64,000 nt of DNA from NCBI RefSeq assembly GCF_000301035.1, contig NZ_JH932292.1:858857-922856 (forward strand), read 5' to 3'. Position 1 is the stretch's first letter. Each line of letters opens with the position of its first letter. The notes under the pieces were generated by a model that was not told the origin of the DNA, ran no database searches, and worked only from the letters and a program-made list of their open reading frames with translations. The translations under genes and the position numbers were made by a program. Of this stretch, positions 35,180 to 44,239 are shown piece after piece. Source of the DNA: Facklamia hominis CCUG 36813. GTDB taxonomy: Bacteria > Bacillota > Bacilli > Lactobacillales > Aerococcaceae.

Positions 35180-36619
35180 CTATCTCCCCTCCTTTTTTAA
35201 AATCGCCTGTAGGCGCTGCCGAATCTCATCTTCTGATAGTTCAACCCCCGAATTCGTTTGCTTATCGGTCGATGGTGACTCTTCACTTCCATGCTTGTTA
35301 GGATCTGATGTAGCTAACCATGAAGGGAGTTTTTCCTGACGCTTAGACCGCCTTGAGTACTTATTAAATTTAGCAGTTCTAAAGTCATTTTTTGCTTTGT
35401 CTTTCTTCTTTTCCTGCGCTTTATGCAAGTAATCTAAAGTCTGGGCAGGATCCTTAAGACCAGCTTGTTGCCATTCATTAGCGATGCGATCAGACCACCC
35501 CTTCTCAAAGGTTGCCTTTTTCTCTAATGCAATCAGATAATAAATCAGCATATTAATCACGCCATTAGACAGCGAAGAATTTTTTTGCAATTCTTTAACA
35601 AAATGATATTCAGAAGACGTCGCAAAGCCTCCTGCTGCTACTTTTACCCTTTGTAAAAATTCTTTTGGACTTAAACTTTGACAAAGAGTAACGATCTCCA
35701 ATTCTTTATCTGAGAAATGAGGATAATTCGTTTTTAGCTGGGGATCAATAACCAAAGGTTGATCTTGAATAGTCAATTCTGGTTTTTTCCGCTCTTGCTT
35801 AAAGAAAACCTGCTTTTGTGCATATGTTTTTAAATCCACCAAGTTAATATGTCCTGAAATAGGATTTTGAGCTAAATAAGTTACCTGAGCCATCGCTGCT
35901 TCATCTAGTTGATAGAACTGACTCAAACTAGCTATTTGTAATAAAACAGCCTGAGTTAAATGATCCATGTTCATCGACTTGGTAGACAAAATCTGTAAAT
36001 ACAAATCAAAGTTAAAGGATAGATCTTGTAAACTCAAAGGATCTATCTGCAAACCTGATCGATCTTTAAAATCTAAGCCTTGAACAGCTTCTTGTATCTC
36101 TCCTAACCGATTACTTTGATTCCCCACGTGATAAACCGAGGAAAAATCAAGGGTCATGGGACGCCAACTGTCTTCTAAATCACTTTGGTTAATCCACTGT
36201 TTGATCAGATTGAAGTAAGCCTGATCCCCAATCTGGTTAAACAAAGCCAGAGAAAGTTGAGGATCCTTAAAAAAACGTTCAGAAGACAAAGGCCATTTCA
36301 ATTCATAAATAATGGTTTGCCGATCATGGTTCGAATGAGAAGATTGATCTCGATATGTCTCTAGCAAGCCTGCTCCTTCAAGGTTTACTCGTGCTTGATT
36401 GAAATCCTTAATCCCCACATTCATTTGACTGATTAACACTGCATGCAATTGACGCGTCGACCAATTAAGCGCCTCTAAGGGTTGATTCGCTAAGGTCAAA
36501 TACAGACTCAAAGCTAGTCCTCCCATAAAAGGTTGATATAGCTGTGTTAACACTTGCAATTGGCTTGGCCCTAACTGATTTTGAGTCTTTACCCGATAAG
36601 CTTGATATGGATTAATCAT
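35180..36619 (-). CDS. dnaB: Replication initiation and membrane attachment protein DnaB
   Basis: A 479-residue Firmicutes DnaB (not the helicase). It begins INPYQAYRVKTQNQLGPSQLQVLTQLYQPFMGGLALSLYL, has a winged-helix DDBH1-like N domain, and a DnaD-type C domain (IVTLCQSLSPKEFLQRVKVAAGG and VINMLIYYLIALEKKATFEKGW). The tail is lysine-rich. It remodels origin DNA and recruits DnaI with helicase. It overlaps nrdR by four bases. Confidence 0.95.
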   Translation of the reverse strand: MINPYQAYRVKTQNQLGPSQLQVLTQLYQPFMGGLALSLYLTLANQPLEALNWSTRQLHAVLISQMNVGIKDFNQARVNLEGAGLLETYRDQSSHSNHDRQTIIYELKWPLSSERFFKDPQLSLALFNQIGDQAYFNLIKQWINQSDLEDSWRPMTLDFSSVYHVGNQSNRLGEIQEAVQGLDFKDRSGLQIDPLSLQDLSFNFDLYLQILSTKSMNMDHLTQAVLLQIASLSQFYQLDEAAMAQVTYLAQNPISGHINLVDLKTYAQKQVFFKQERKKPELTIQDQPLVIDPQLKTNYPHFSDKELEIVTLCQSLSPKEFLQRVKVAAGGFATSSEYHFVKELQKNSSLSNGVINMLIYYLIALEKKATFEKGWSDRIANEWQQAGLKDPAQTLDYLHKAQEKKKDKAKNDFRTAKFNKYSRRSKRQEKLPSWLATSDPNKHGSEESPSTDKQTNSGVELSEDEIRQRLQAILKKEGR

Positions 36620-37119
36620 TCATCTTCATCCTTCACAGGTTCTACAGGCGTTGTCGGGCTCTCCGTCTTTTTAGTATCTAAGGCTTCGAGTTCCTTAATG
36701 AACATCTCCTTCGATTGAAACTTACGATAGACAGAAGCAAATCGAATATAGGCCACTTCATCTAACTCTAACAATAAAGGCATCACATATTCACCGATTT
36801 GCTTACTTTCAATTTCTGATTGATTCTGTTCAATAATTTGTGTCTCAACTTGATTTACTAAGTCTTCCATCTGTTGACCCGTAATTGGTCGTTTTTCGGC
36901 CGACCGAACGATCCCTCTTAATAATTTATCGCGATTAAATTCCTCGCGCATCCCATCACGTTTAATCACTAATATTGGTCGTCGTTCAATACGTTCATAG
37001 GTATTAAAACGATAGCCACAAGCTAAACATTCACGACGGCGACGAATAGCATTCGCGGAGTCATCTGGTCTTGAATCAATCACTTTCAGCTGCGATTGAT
37101 GACATTTTGGGCATTCCAT
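36616..37119 (-). CDS. nrdR: Transcriptional repressor NrdR
   Basis: A 167-residue NrdR that represses ribonucleotide reductase genes. The start is the ATG at 37119 after GAGAGGGGGG. It has a zinc-ribbon (CPKC near the N-terminus and CLAC at about 34), followed by an ATP-cone (VIKRDGMREEFNRDKLLRGI) that senses ATP/dATP. It lies immediately before dnaB in the common nrdR-dnaB-dnaI order. Confidence 0.97.
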   Translation of the reverse strand: MECPKCHQSQLKVIDSRPDDSANAIRRRRECLACGYRFNTYERIERRPILVIKRDGMREEFNRDKLLRGIVRSAEKRPITGQQMEDLVNQVETQIIEQNQSEIESKQIGEYVMPLLLELDEVAYIRFASVYRKFQSKEMFIKELEALDTKKTESPTTPVEPVKDEDE

Positions 37120-37155
37120 CAAAGCCCCCCTCTCTACTAACCCTTATAGAATCTA

Positions 37156-37746
37156 TTATAACTTATTTATAAGCCCTTGTAAGGCTTGATTGACTTGATT
37201 TTTCATTTCTAAATAGCCATTTTGATTATTAATAACTCGGTCAGCTAACTGGCGCTTTTTTTCTAAGGGCCATTGACTATCGATTCGACTTTTGGCCTCC
37301 TGATAGGAATAGCCATTCCTCTTCATCAATCGTTCTAATTGACTCGCTTCATCCAACCAAACTAACCACACTTCATCATATAATTCTAATCGTCCGGATT
37401 CGTACAACAAAGGAACTTCCAAAAAACACAACTCTGCTTGAACTTCTGCCAACATTGCTTGCAGTCGTTCAAAAATATGCGGGTGCGTTAATTGGTTCAA
37501 AGTTTCCAAGGAGTTAGGATCACTAAATACGATTGAGGCTAATTGCCTCCGGTCAAGTTGACCACGATCGTCCACAATTCTATCACCAAAAGTATGACTT
37601 AAGGTCTCTAATAAAGGAGCTTGATTCATCAAGTCATGCGCAACCTGATCGCTATCAATAACGTGATAGCCAAGTTGTCTAAGGTAGGCCGCTACTGTGG
37701 ATTTTCCTGATGCGATTCCACCTGTTATTCCAATAACGTAGGGCAT
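37156..37746 (-). CDS. coaE: Dephospho-CoA kinase
   Basis: A 196-residue kinase for the last step of coenzyme A synthesis. P-loop GITGGIASGKSTV is at the N-terminus, followed by VIDSDQVAHDLM and the LID region. The ATG at 37746 overlaps the mutM stop as TAATG; the longer frame upstream lies inside mutM and is not needed. The mutM-coaE pair is common in Firmicutes. Confidence 0.96.
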   Translation of the reverse strand: MPYVIGITGGIASGKSTVAAYLRQLGYHVIDSDQVAHDLMNQAPLLETLSHTFGDRIVDDRGQLDRRQLASIVFSDPNSLETLNQLTHPHIFERLQAMLAEVQAELCFLEVPLLYESGRLELYDEVWLVWLDEASQLERLMKRNGYSYQEAKSRIDSQWPLEKKRQLADRVINNQNGYLEMKNQVNQALQGLINKL

Positions 37747-38597
37747 TAATTTACTTCCCCCAATCTTTGACAATGCGGACAAAAATGAGTTCCTCTCTGA
37801 GCTAACTTTATTTTCTGAATCTCATGTCCACAACGAAGGCAAGCTTGTCCTTGTCGCTGGTAAACCTTCAACTGATCCTGATAATGTCCAGCCTCGCCTA
37901 AGGCATTTCGATAACTTCGAACTGAGGATCCACCAGCTTTTACTGCAGACTGAATCGTCTCAATAATCGCTTGATGCAACTGTATTATTTGATTGTTTCT
38001 TAAATCTTTTGCTCGGGTTGCCGGATGAATTCCAGCTTGATATAGACATTCATCAACATAGATGTTCCCTAAGCCAGCCACCAGACGCTGACTCAGTAAA
38101 GCCGGCTTAATCATTTGCTGTGACTTAGCTAAAGATTCTATAAAATCCGACAATAAAAAGCAATCCGCCGTGGGCTCTGGCCCTAACTTTTTATTCGCAA
38201 AGAATTCGGCCTCTTGACCCAATTCAAGTCGTTCAAAACGTCCAAATTTACGGACATCTTGATAAACCAACAATGATTGATCGGTAAAATAACATTTAAG
38301 ATGAACATGAGCAGGCAAATCAGCCGAGTTGGCTTGCGGAAAAAAATGGAATTTTCCTTCCATTCTTAGATGAGACACCAAAATACCATCGTCCAAATAA
38401 AAGAGTAAGTACTTGCCACGGCGAGACACTTTTTGAATTGTTGAGCCTGCAAGACTAGCTTCAAACCCAGAGACTTCTTCTGGTGTTCTCGCATCAACAA
38501 TTCGTGGCCATAATACTTGAATTTGTTCAATCGTTCGACCCGTCACTAAACGATCTAACCCTTGCCTAACAGCTTCAACTTCGGGTAATTCAGGCAT
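37746..38597 (-). CDS. mutM: Formamidopyrimidine-DNA glycosylase (Fpg)
   Basis: A 283-residue base-excision glycosylase/AP lyase that removes 8-oxoguanine. It starts MPELPEVEAVRQGLD with the catalytic Pro2 and Glu3; Lys57-type residue is in KVSRRGKYLLF, the helix-two-turn-helix region includes GLGNIYVDECLYQAGIHP, and the C-terminal zinc finger is CLRC and CPHC. It overlaps the YfhO gene by eight bases. Confidence 0.97.
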   Translation of the reverse strand: MPELPEVEAVRQGLDRLVTGRTIEQIQVLWPRIVDARTPEEVSGFEASLAGSTIQKVSRRGKYLLFYLDDGILVSHLRMEGKFHFFPQANSADLPAHVHLKCYFTDQSLLVYQDVRKFGRFERLELGQEAEFFANKKLGPEPTADCFLLSDFIESLAKSQQMIKPALLSQRLVAGLGNIYVDECLYQAGIHPATRAKDLRNNQIIQLHQAIIETIQSAVKAGGSSVRSYRNALGEAGHYQDQLKVYQRQGQACLRCGHEIQKIKLAQRGTHFCPHCQRLGEVN

Positions 38598-41262
38598 GGT
38601 CTTCCTCCTTTTTAATCTGACGCGGTCTAATCTTTCCGCGATAAATTGAACAAATAATTAATGTAATAACTGAAATTATTGAAATACCCACTCCAAGGAT
38701 AAGGCCCTTTGGAATAAAAGTTAATTCTACTTGGTGGTTACCCCGACTGATTGGGAAAGCCAATAAGGCATCCCACGCTTTAATAGGTTGAACGCTTTGC
38801 CCATCTAGCTTAACTCGCCATCCCTCATCATAAGGAATCGATGTTAATAAATAATCGGAGTGATCAATATGGACTTGACCTGTGACATAATTAGAACCCC
38901 AGTCGCTCACCTCTAGTCCCTCAGCTTGATGGGAGTGAATCAAATCCTTAACTCGTTTAGCATCCATACGATATAGTTTCAATTGAGTTAGATCAAATTG
39001 GCGATCTGCTTTTAAAGTAATTTTAAAAGATTGTTCAACCCCTTTTGCCCCTGAGGCCACATTGAAAACTTGATCGTTGGTAAATTTTGAACGATAAGCA
39101 AAGGATTGATCATTCAAGCTAAGAGTCACCTCATTAAGATAGGTCGATAAACTTCGCGGTATCTTAATAAAATAAGGATCATCTGTTTCAGGAGTGAAAT
39201 GAAGGCTGATTTCACCGGTTTCACTTCCTTCTTTACGAGTATAGATTTGATGACCTTCAGCTGTCGTTCCAAGATTAACGTCCTGCGTTTGCCAATCAAC
39301 CGGCACTTCTTCAAAGAAAGGATCAACACTTTGAGTCATCGTTTGAGCAATCAGATTTTGATTCATAATTGGCTGATTATCTAATAAATTTAGACGAACC
39401 GTTGCTTCGTTTACCCCATAAGCAATGGGTAAACTATCCGGCACTTGATAAAGGGTAAAGCGATCCGTTTTCCCAATTTCATGATCTTGACTAACTAAAT
39501 CCAAGCGAGTTACATCTGTCGGAAAAACGTATGTTTGGTCAATGATCGCCTGATCATCCGAATAAAAAGGCTCATTTTGAATCAAATACTTTACGGAAAG
39601 CAAAGCATCCGTTAAAGGCGTACCATAGTAATAGATTGCGGCATCGACACCTGAATTTCCTAAACGTTCAAACAGATCGCGAGTCGCCCCCTCTAGAGAT
39701 GATGAAAAGTTAGTTAAGCCTGGATAATTAAAGGTCATAGGATCATTCTTAGACCGATAAAAAGTCTTGCTAATCCGATAAAAATCATGTTGATCTGGAC
39801 GGACTTGGTCGACTGCCTGGCCAATTGTGGCCAAAGCATTTTGGAACTTGTAGGCATTATTATGATTAATATCTTCCTGTGAAAAATAGACGTTAGCCCC
39901 TAACTCTGAAAAAGTCAATATAAGAACTAGTCCCCATTTTAAAAACTCATTTGAAAAGTAATAAAGACCGACCATCATAATTCCAGCAATCAAAGCAGAC
40001 AGTTGAATCTGGATCGGCGATAAGAATGAATAATCACCGGCCATGACAATAACCATCACCATAAACCAAGCTCCTAGCCCCGTCATCACTTGCCAATCCT
40101 TAACACGACTCCGTTTTAGTCCTTGAAAAGCTAGAATCAGGAGATAGAATATAAGGATCCAAGAGAAACGATAAAAGAAGCCCGCAGGGTTTTGACCCAT
40201 GTGCCATATTTTACTGGTCCACTCATGACAAATTGATAAGAAAAAGATTAACAGAACGATTGCTGAGCCTGCTTTTTGCTTCCATGATCTTTCTTTTTGT
40301 GTAAAATAACAAAACACACCTATTAATCCTAAGGATCCCATATATAGATTAGGTAGGTTAGGCCCCGCTGACCAAGAATCATTGTCAAAAGCCCCTATCA
40401 TATATTTGGCTAAAATATCTAAAGGATTAATCTGAAAATGCCAATCAAAAACCATTGAAGAGGAAAGTGCTCCTTTAGAAAAAACTAAGTTATAGATATT
40501 AGGAATAAGAATGAATCCTGTAAGTCCAATAGCTAATAAAGAAAAAGCTGCTAATTGAAGAATTTTGATCAAAGATTCCCGATAAAAATTAATTTGAGGT
40601 TTTTGGACATGCTTAACCCATAAGTAATAAAAAGTATAGATAGCAATAAAAATGCTAATCATATAAGCCATATAGTATTGGATCAAAAAAGTTAGCGCCA
40701 AGAAAATGATATATTGTTTGGGATTTTCCCCATCTAAAAAACGTTCTAAACCAACCATCACTAATGGCAGAAGCCATAAAGCATCCATAAAAATAGGGGT
40801 CATCTGATAAGAAACGGCAAAACCATTTAAAGCATAGGCTGTAGCAATCGCTATCGTTAAAAAGGGTTTTGTCACTCCCTGATGCCGTTTCATTAAATAA
40901 TAAGTCATCGATAGAGCCATCGCTCCATAGCGCAACCACACGGAAAAGAAGACCGCATCAATCATTCGTTCAATTGGAAATAGTACGTAAAATAGATTAA
41001 AAGGACTTAATAAATAATAGGCCCAAGCCCCTACCATATTTCCTCCTAGAGACTTAGTAAAAGAATAAAATAAGGCTCCCCAATCTCCCGTATGGATAAC
41101 ACGTCTAAGCAAAATATACAGATCAATAAATTGCTGATTAAAGTCAATCGCTAAAAAAGACTTGACGCCAAAAGGGTAGAACCCATTAAAATACCAAGCC
41201 AACATCATCACAGCCAAAGTCACAAGAAAAGTACTCAAATAAATTGAAATCTTTTTTTTCAT
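38590..41262 (-). CDS. yfhO: YfhO family membrane glycosyltransferase
   Basis: A GT-C-type membrane protein of 890 residues, starting at the ATG at 41262 after GAGGAGG. About twelve or more hydrophobic segments fill the first 460 residues; the first outer loop holds acidic residues (FLAIDFNQQFIDLY) typical of polyprenyl-phosphate-sugar users. A large extracellular domain and one last membrane helix follow. YfhO proteins transfer sugars from an undecaprenyl-phosphate carrier onto teichoic acid or similar polymers outside the cell. It follows a GT2 and a GtrA-type flippase gene, completing the three-part system. Confidence 0.9.
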   Translation of the reverse strand: MKKKISIYLSTFLVTLAVMMLAWYFNGFYPFGVKSFLAIDFNQQFIDLYILLRRVIHTGDWGALFYSFTKSLGGNMVGAWAYYLLSPFNLFYVLFPIERMIDAVFFSVWLRYGAMALSMTYYLMKRHQGVTKPFLTIAIATAYALNGFAVSYQMTPIFMDALWLLPLVMVGLERFLDGENPKQYIIFLALTFLIQYYMAYMISIFIAIYTFYYLWVKHVQKPQINFYRESLIKILQLAAFSLLAIGLTGFILIPNIYNLVFSKGALSSSMVFDWHFQINPLDILAKYMIGAFDNDSWSAGPNLPNLYMGSLGLIGVFCYFTQKERSWKQKAGSAIVLLIFFLSICHEWTSKIWHMGQNPAGFFYRFSWILIFYLLILAFQGLKRSRVKDWQVMTGLGAWFMVMVIVMAGDYSFLSPIQIQLSALIAGIMMVGLYYFSNEFLKWGLVLILTFSELGANVYFSQEDINHNNAYKFQNALATIGQAVDQVRPDQHDFYRISKTFYRSKNDPMTFNYPGLTNFSSSLEGATRDLFERLGNSGVDAAIYYYGTPLTDALLSVKYLIQNEPFYSDDQAIIDQTYVFPTDVTRLDLVSQDHEIGKTDRFTLYQVPDSLPIAYGVNEATVRLNLLDNQPIMNQNLIAQTMTQSVDPFFEEVPVDWQTQDVNLGTTAEGHQIYTRKEGSETGEISLHFTPETDDPYFIKIPRSLSTYLNEVTLSLNDQSFAYRSKFTNDQVFNVASGAKGVEQSFKITLKADRQFDLTQLKLYRMDAKRVKDLIHSHQAEGLEVSDWGSNYVTGQVHIDHSDYLLTSIPYDEGWRVKLDGQSVQPIKAWDALLAFPISRGNHQVELTFIPKGLILGVGISIISVITLIICSIYRGKIRPRQIKKEEDHA

Positions 41263-41263
41263 G

Positions 41264-42199
41264 TTATTTTTCCTCCTCAACATTAGTTTCTTGAATAATG
41301 TAATGGGGCCGACGTTTCACTTCATAAAAAATTTTCCCAATATATTCTCCTAAAATCCCAATTGAAACAAGCTGCACTCCACCAAAGAATACAATGGTAA
41401 AAATAGTTGTAAAATATCCCGAAACGGTTTGGTCTTTATTCACAAAATACATGACAAACAAATATAATATATACAGAATAAATAAACCAATACAAAATAA
41501 ACCGAGTCCGAAAATTAAGCGTAACGGCTGATTTGAAAAAGATAAAATACCATCCAAAGCATAATTGAGAGATGATCTAAAAGACCACTTAGTTGTTCCA
41601 GCTTCACGCAATTCATTATCATACTCCACCACAGCTTCTTTAAAGCCGATCCATGCAAAAATCCCCTTGGAAAATCGGTTATATTCAGGCATTCTTCGAA
41701 TAGACTCGACAGCCCGACGTGACAAGAGACGGAAATCCGATACTCCGTCCTTTAAATGCACTTCCATCATATGATTGGCTACTTTATAAAATGAATGGGC
41801 AAAAAATGTTGTAATTGCCTTTTCGCCTTTACGGTTACGCTTTGCCGAAACTAAGTCGTATCCTTCCTGGAATTTTTCGAGCATAGGTTGGATCAGATAA
41901 GGGGGGTTTTGTAGATCGCCATCCATAATAATTACACAATCACCAGTCATATGGTCTAGCCCGGCTAGTAGTCCAGCTTCTTTCCCAAAATTACGACTAA
42001 AGGAATAATAACGAACGCGACTGTCCGCTTGAGCAATCGACCGCATTAAAGGCAAAGTCTGATCATTTGACCCGTCATCAATATACACAAATTCAAAATC
42101 GTAGTCCGATAACTGATTGACATAGTCTGATAGCACTTGATGCATTTTTTCAATCATTTCCTCTTCATTATAAAAAGGGACTAATATACTGACTTTCAT
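41264..42199 (-). CDS. Polyprenyl-phosphate glycosyltransferase, GT2 (GtrB/CsbB type)
   Basis: A 311-residue GT2. N-terminal GT-A domain: VSILVPFYNEEEMIEKM, FVYIDDGSNDQTLPLM, the DXD-like motif in CVIIMDGDLQNPP, and DFRLLSRRAVE. Two C-terminal transmembrane helices follow (about 225-290). This enzyme class moves a sugar from UDP- or other nucleotide donor to undecaprenyl phosphate in the inner leaflet. It stands between gtrA-like and yfhO genes. Confidence 0.93.
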   Translation of the reverse strand: MKVSILVPFYNEEEMIEKMHQVLSDYVNQLSDYDFEFVYIDDGSNDQTLPLMRSIAQADSRVRYYSFSRNFGKEAGLLAGLDHMTGDCVIIMDGDLQNPPYLIQPMLEKFQEGYDLVSAKRNRKGEKAITTFFAHSFYKVANHMMEVHLKDGVSDFRLLSRRAVESIRRMPEYNRFSKGIFAWIGFKEAVVEYDNELREAGTTKWSFRSSLNYALDGILSFSNQPLRLIFGLGLFCIGLFILYILYLFVMYFVNKDQTVSGYFTTIFTIVFFGGVQLVSIGILGEYIGKIFYEVKRRPHYIIQETNVEEEK

Positions 42200-42208
42200 G
42201 GTCTCCTC

Positions 42209-42595
42209 CTATGCTTCAAAATATATTTTTCGTGACACAAAATTAAAGATCATGACCACGACACCGACTAAAACCTTCGATAACATGACATCAAAATTTA
42301 AATAGTCAACAAAGAATGCCAAACCAACCACCGTAATAATCAAACCAACGAGACTCAAAACAAAAAAAGCTATGATTTCTTTGTGACGACTCGCCGCATC
42401 AAACTTGGAAATAAAAACAAAACGCATACTCATCGCATAATTATAAAAAGTCGCTAAAATAAAAGCTAGCGTTGCCGCTATGAGATGATTTACTCCCCAA
42501 AGATAGTTCAAGACATATAGAATCCCCATATCTAAAAGAGTAGCTGTTCCGCCAACTAATACAAAGCGAAAAATTTGTTTCATTAAATTATTCAT
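42209..42595 (-). CDS. GtrA-family membrane protein (probable lipid-linked sugar flippase)
   Basis: A 128-residue protein with four hydrophobic segments and the GtrA signature: FRFVLVGGTATLLDMGILYVL near the N-terminus and FYNYAMSMRFVF in the middle. GtrA/GtcA proteins are thought to move undecaprenyl-phosphate sugars across the membrane. It is the first gene of the GtrA-GT2-YfhO operon, with AAGGAG upstream. Confidence 0.92.
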   Translation of the reverse strand: MNNLMKQIFRFVLVGGTATLLDMGILYVLNYLWGVNHLIAATLAFILATFYNYAMSMRFVFISKFDAASRHKEIIAFFVLSLVGLIITVVGLAFFVDYLNFDVMLSKVLVGVVVMIFNFVSRKIYFEA

Positions 42596-42774
42596 AATTT
42601 AGCTCCTTACTATCCAATGACTCCATTATATCGTAAAAATTTATATTAAGCATTGCAAGTCTACAATCTAGCTAATGAAGAAATAACTTAAAATATTCAT
42701 ACAATGATCATCAATTGAAGTGAAGCTAACCCATCACTATTCATTCAACTGGGAACTAAATGCGATTCAAAAAA

Positions 42775-42804
42775 AGAACCAAGCCATTTAAATGGCTTGG
42801 TTCT
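42775..42804 (-). terminator. Terminator of the butanediol dehydrogenase gene
   Basis: A perfect 30-base palindrome centred on CCATTTAAATGG (42775-42804), followed on the minus strand by seven T. The rest of 42596-42894 is A/T-rich and shows no other gene. Confidence 0.92.
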
Positions 42805-42894
42805 CGATATGGAAATTTCCAATCATATATCTATTTCTGACTTTATAATCGCTCGGTAATTACAACTAATACAAAGTACCAATAGTTAACTTTA

Positions 42895-43941
42895 TTATTT
42901 TGGTGAGACAAGGATCTTAACTTGAGACTTATCTTGGGTCAAAGCTTCAAACCCTTGTTCAACGATATCTTCTACTTTAATCTTTTGTGTGACTAATTTA
43001 TCAGCAGGGAAGTAACCATTCTCCATTAATTCTAAGACCTTAGGGAACACATGACGATAGCCAATAATTCCCTTCATTGTTTTTTCTCCAATCGCAAATT
43101 CATTAGGATGGATGCTGGCTTCTTTTTCCCAAATAGAGACAATCATCACTTCACCCGCTTTACGTACACTAGCAAGAGCTTGCTTCAAGACAACAGGTAC
43201 ACCTGTTACTTCATAAGCAACATCAACGCCACCATCCGTTAATTCCATAATCGCTTCAACCATATCTTGGTCAGCTTTTGGACGAACGACAACTGCACCT
43301 AATTCTTCTGCTTTTTCTTGGCGTTCCGTTGATAATTCAACTGCATAAATCTTAGAGGCGCCGGCAGCTTTTAGGGCTTCAATCACTAATAAGCCAATCG
43401 GACCACATCCAAAAACAACCGCTGTATCACCCGCTTTAATAGCAGATTGACGAACCGCATAAAGAGCAACAGCAGCTGGCTCAGTTAAAGCCGCTTGCTC
43501 ATAAGATAACCCTTCTGGGATTATGTGTGCTAATTGTTCATCAACCACACAATACTCAGCAAAACCACCATCTGCTGCTAAACCAACAAAATTTAAATCA
43601 GGGTCTAGATTATAATCACCAATTAACCCATTGTGTGCAATGATCGGCTCGATCACAACACGATCGCCTACTTTGACACGATCCACCTTGTCTCCTACTT
43701 CAACCACTTCCCCACAAAACTCATGTCCTAATGTTACAGGAGCTTTAACTCCTGAAATAGGGTGAGGTTGATCCTGAGGAATGAAAATAGGTCCTGCTAA
43801 GTATTCATGCAAATCCGTACCACAAATCCCTGTATATTTAATCGCCAATTTAATTTCTTTTTCTTTCGGACTAGGAACCTCTACTTCTTCAATCCGAACA
43901 TCTTTCGCACCATACCATCTTGCTGCTTGCATTTTCGCCAT
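42895..43941 (-). CDS. Zinc-dependent 2,3-butanediol dehydrogenase
   Basis: A 348-residue medium-chain dehydrogenase. Catalytic zinc ligands lie in YTGICGTDLHEY (Cys) and TLGHEFCGEVVEVG (His-Glu); the NAD-binding Rossmann motif is VVFGCGPIGLLVIEALKAAG. The insert DLHEYLAGPIFIPQDQPHPISG and overall length are typical of (R,R)-butanediol dehydrogenases, which interconvert acetoin and 2,3-butanediol. The structural-zinc cysteine set of alcohol dehydrogenases is not seen, as usual for this group. It is monocistronic with its own promoter and terminator. Confidence 0.9.
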   Translation of the reverse strand: MAKMQAARWYGAKDVRIEEVEVPSPKEKEIKLAIKYTGICGTDLHEYLAGPIFIPQDQPHPISGVKAPVTLGHEFCGEVVEVGDKVDRVKVGDRVVIEPIIAHNGLIGDYNLDPDLNFVGLAADGGFAEYCVVDEQLAHIIPEGLSYEQAALTEPAAVALYAVRQSAIKAGDTAVVFGCGPIGLLVIEALKAAGASKIYAVELSTERQEKAEELGAVVVRPKADQDMVEAIMELTDGGVDVAYEVTGVPVVLKQALASVRKAGEVMIVSIWEKEASIHPNEFAIGEKTMKGIIGYRHVFPKVLELMENGYFPADKLVTQKIKVEDIVEQGFEALTQDKSQVKILVSPK

Positions 43942-43968
43942 GCAACCACTCCTTTCAATGTTATCTCT

Positions 43969-44003
43969 AGTTTATAAAGCGCGATTACTTGCGTCAAATA
44001 ATC
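43969..44003 (-). promoter_or_regulatory. Butanediol dehydrogenase promoter with palindromic operator
   Basis: Minus-strand -35 TTGACG (43992-43997), 17-base spacer, -10 TAAACT (43969-43974). An imperfect palindrome, arms GATTATTTG and CAAGTAATC with three central bases (43983-44003), covers the -35. It does not look like a cre or a Rex site; the regulator is unknown. Confidence 0.65.
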
Positions 44004-44204
44004 CGCCTTGAAAATATATTGTAAATATTAATAAAAGTTTTAGTCAGCTCCTATCTTTTGAGATGAAGTCGTTAATTATCGCTCCAATAATCATTTTGTA
44101 TCTATTAAAAAAAATAATAAATGTCTGACAACTATAATTAGATGAGCTGGATCTCCTTTTTCTAGGATTACTTAACTCGATTTCCTTATATTTATTGACT
44201 TTGC

Positions 44205-44210
44205 TATAAT
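44205..44210 (+). promoter_or_regulatory. Extended -10 promoter of the peptidase-antiporter operon
   Basis: TGCTATAAT, an extended -10, lies 30 bases before the P1-peptidase start codon. The TTGACT just upstream is too close to be its -35, and no good hexamer is seen at 17 bases. Confidence 0.5.
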
Positions 44211-44239
44211 AGGAAAAATAGAAAGGAGTTTGATAATCG

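Noticed and set aside
39126-39384. Small overlapping frames on both strands within the yfhO gene
   Set aside because: Both lie inside the coding sequence of the large extracellular domain and have no independent signals.
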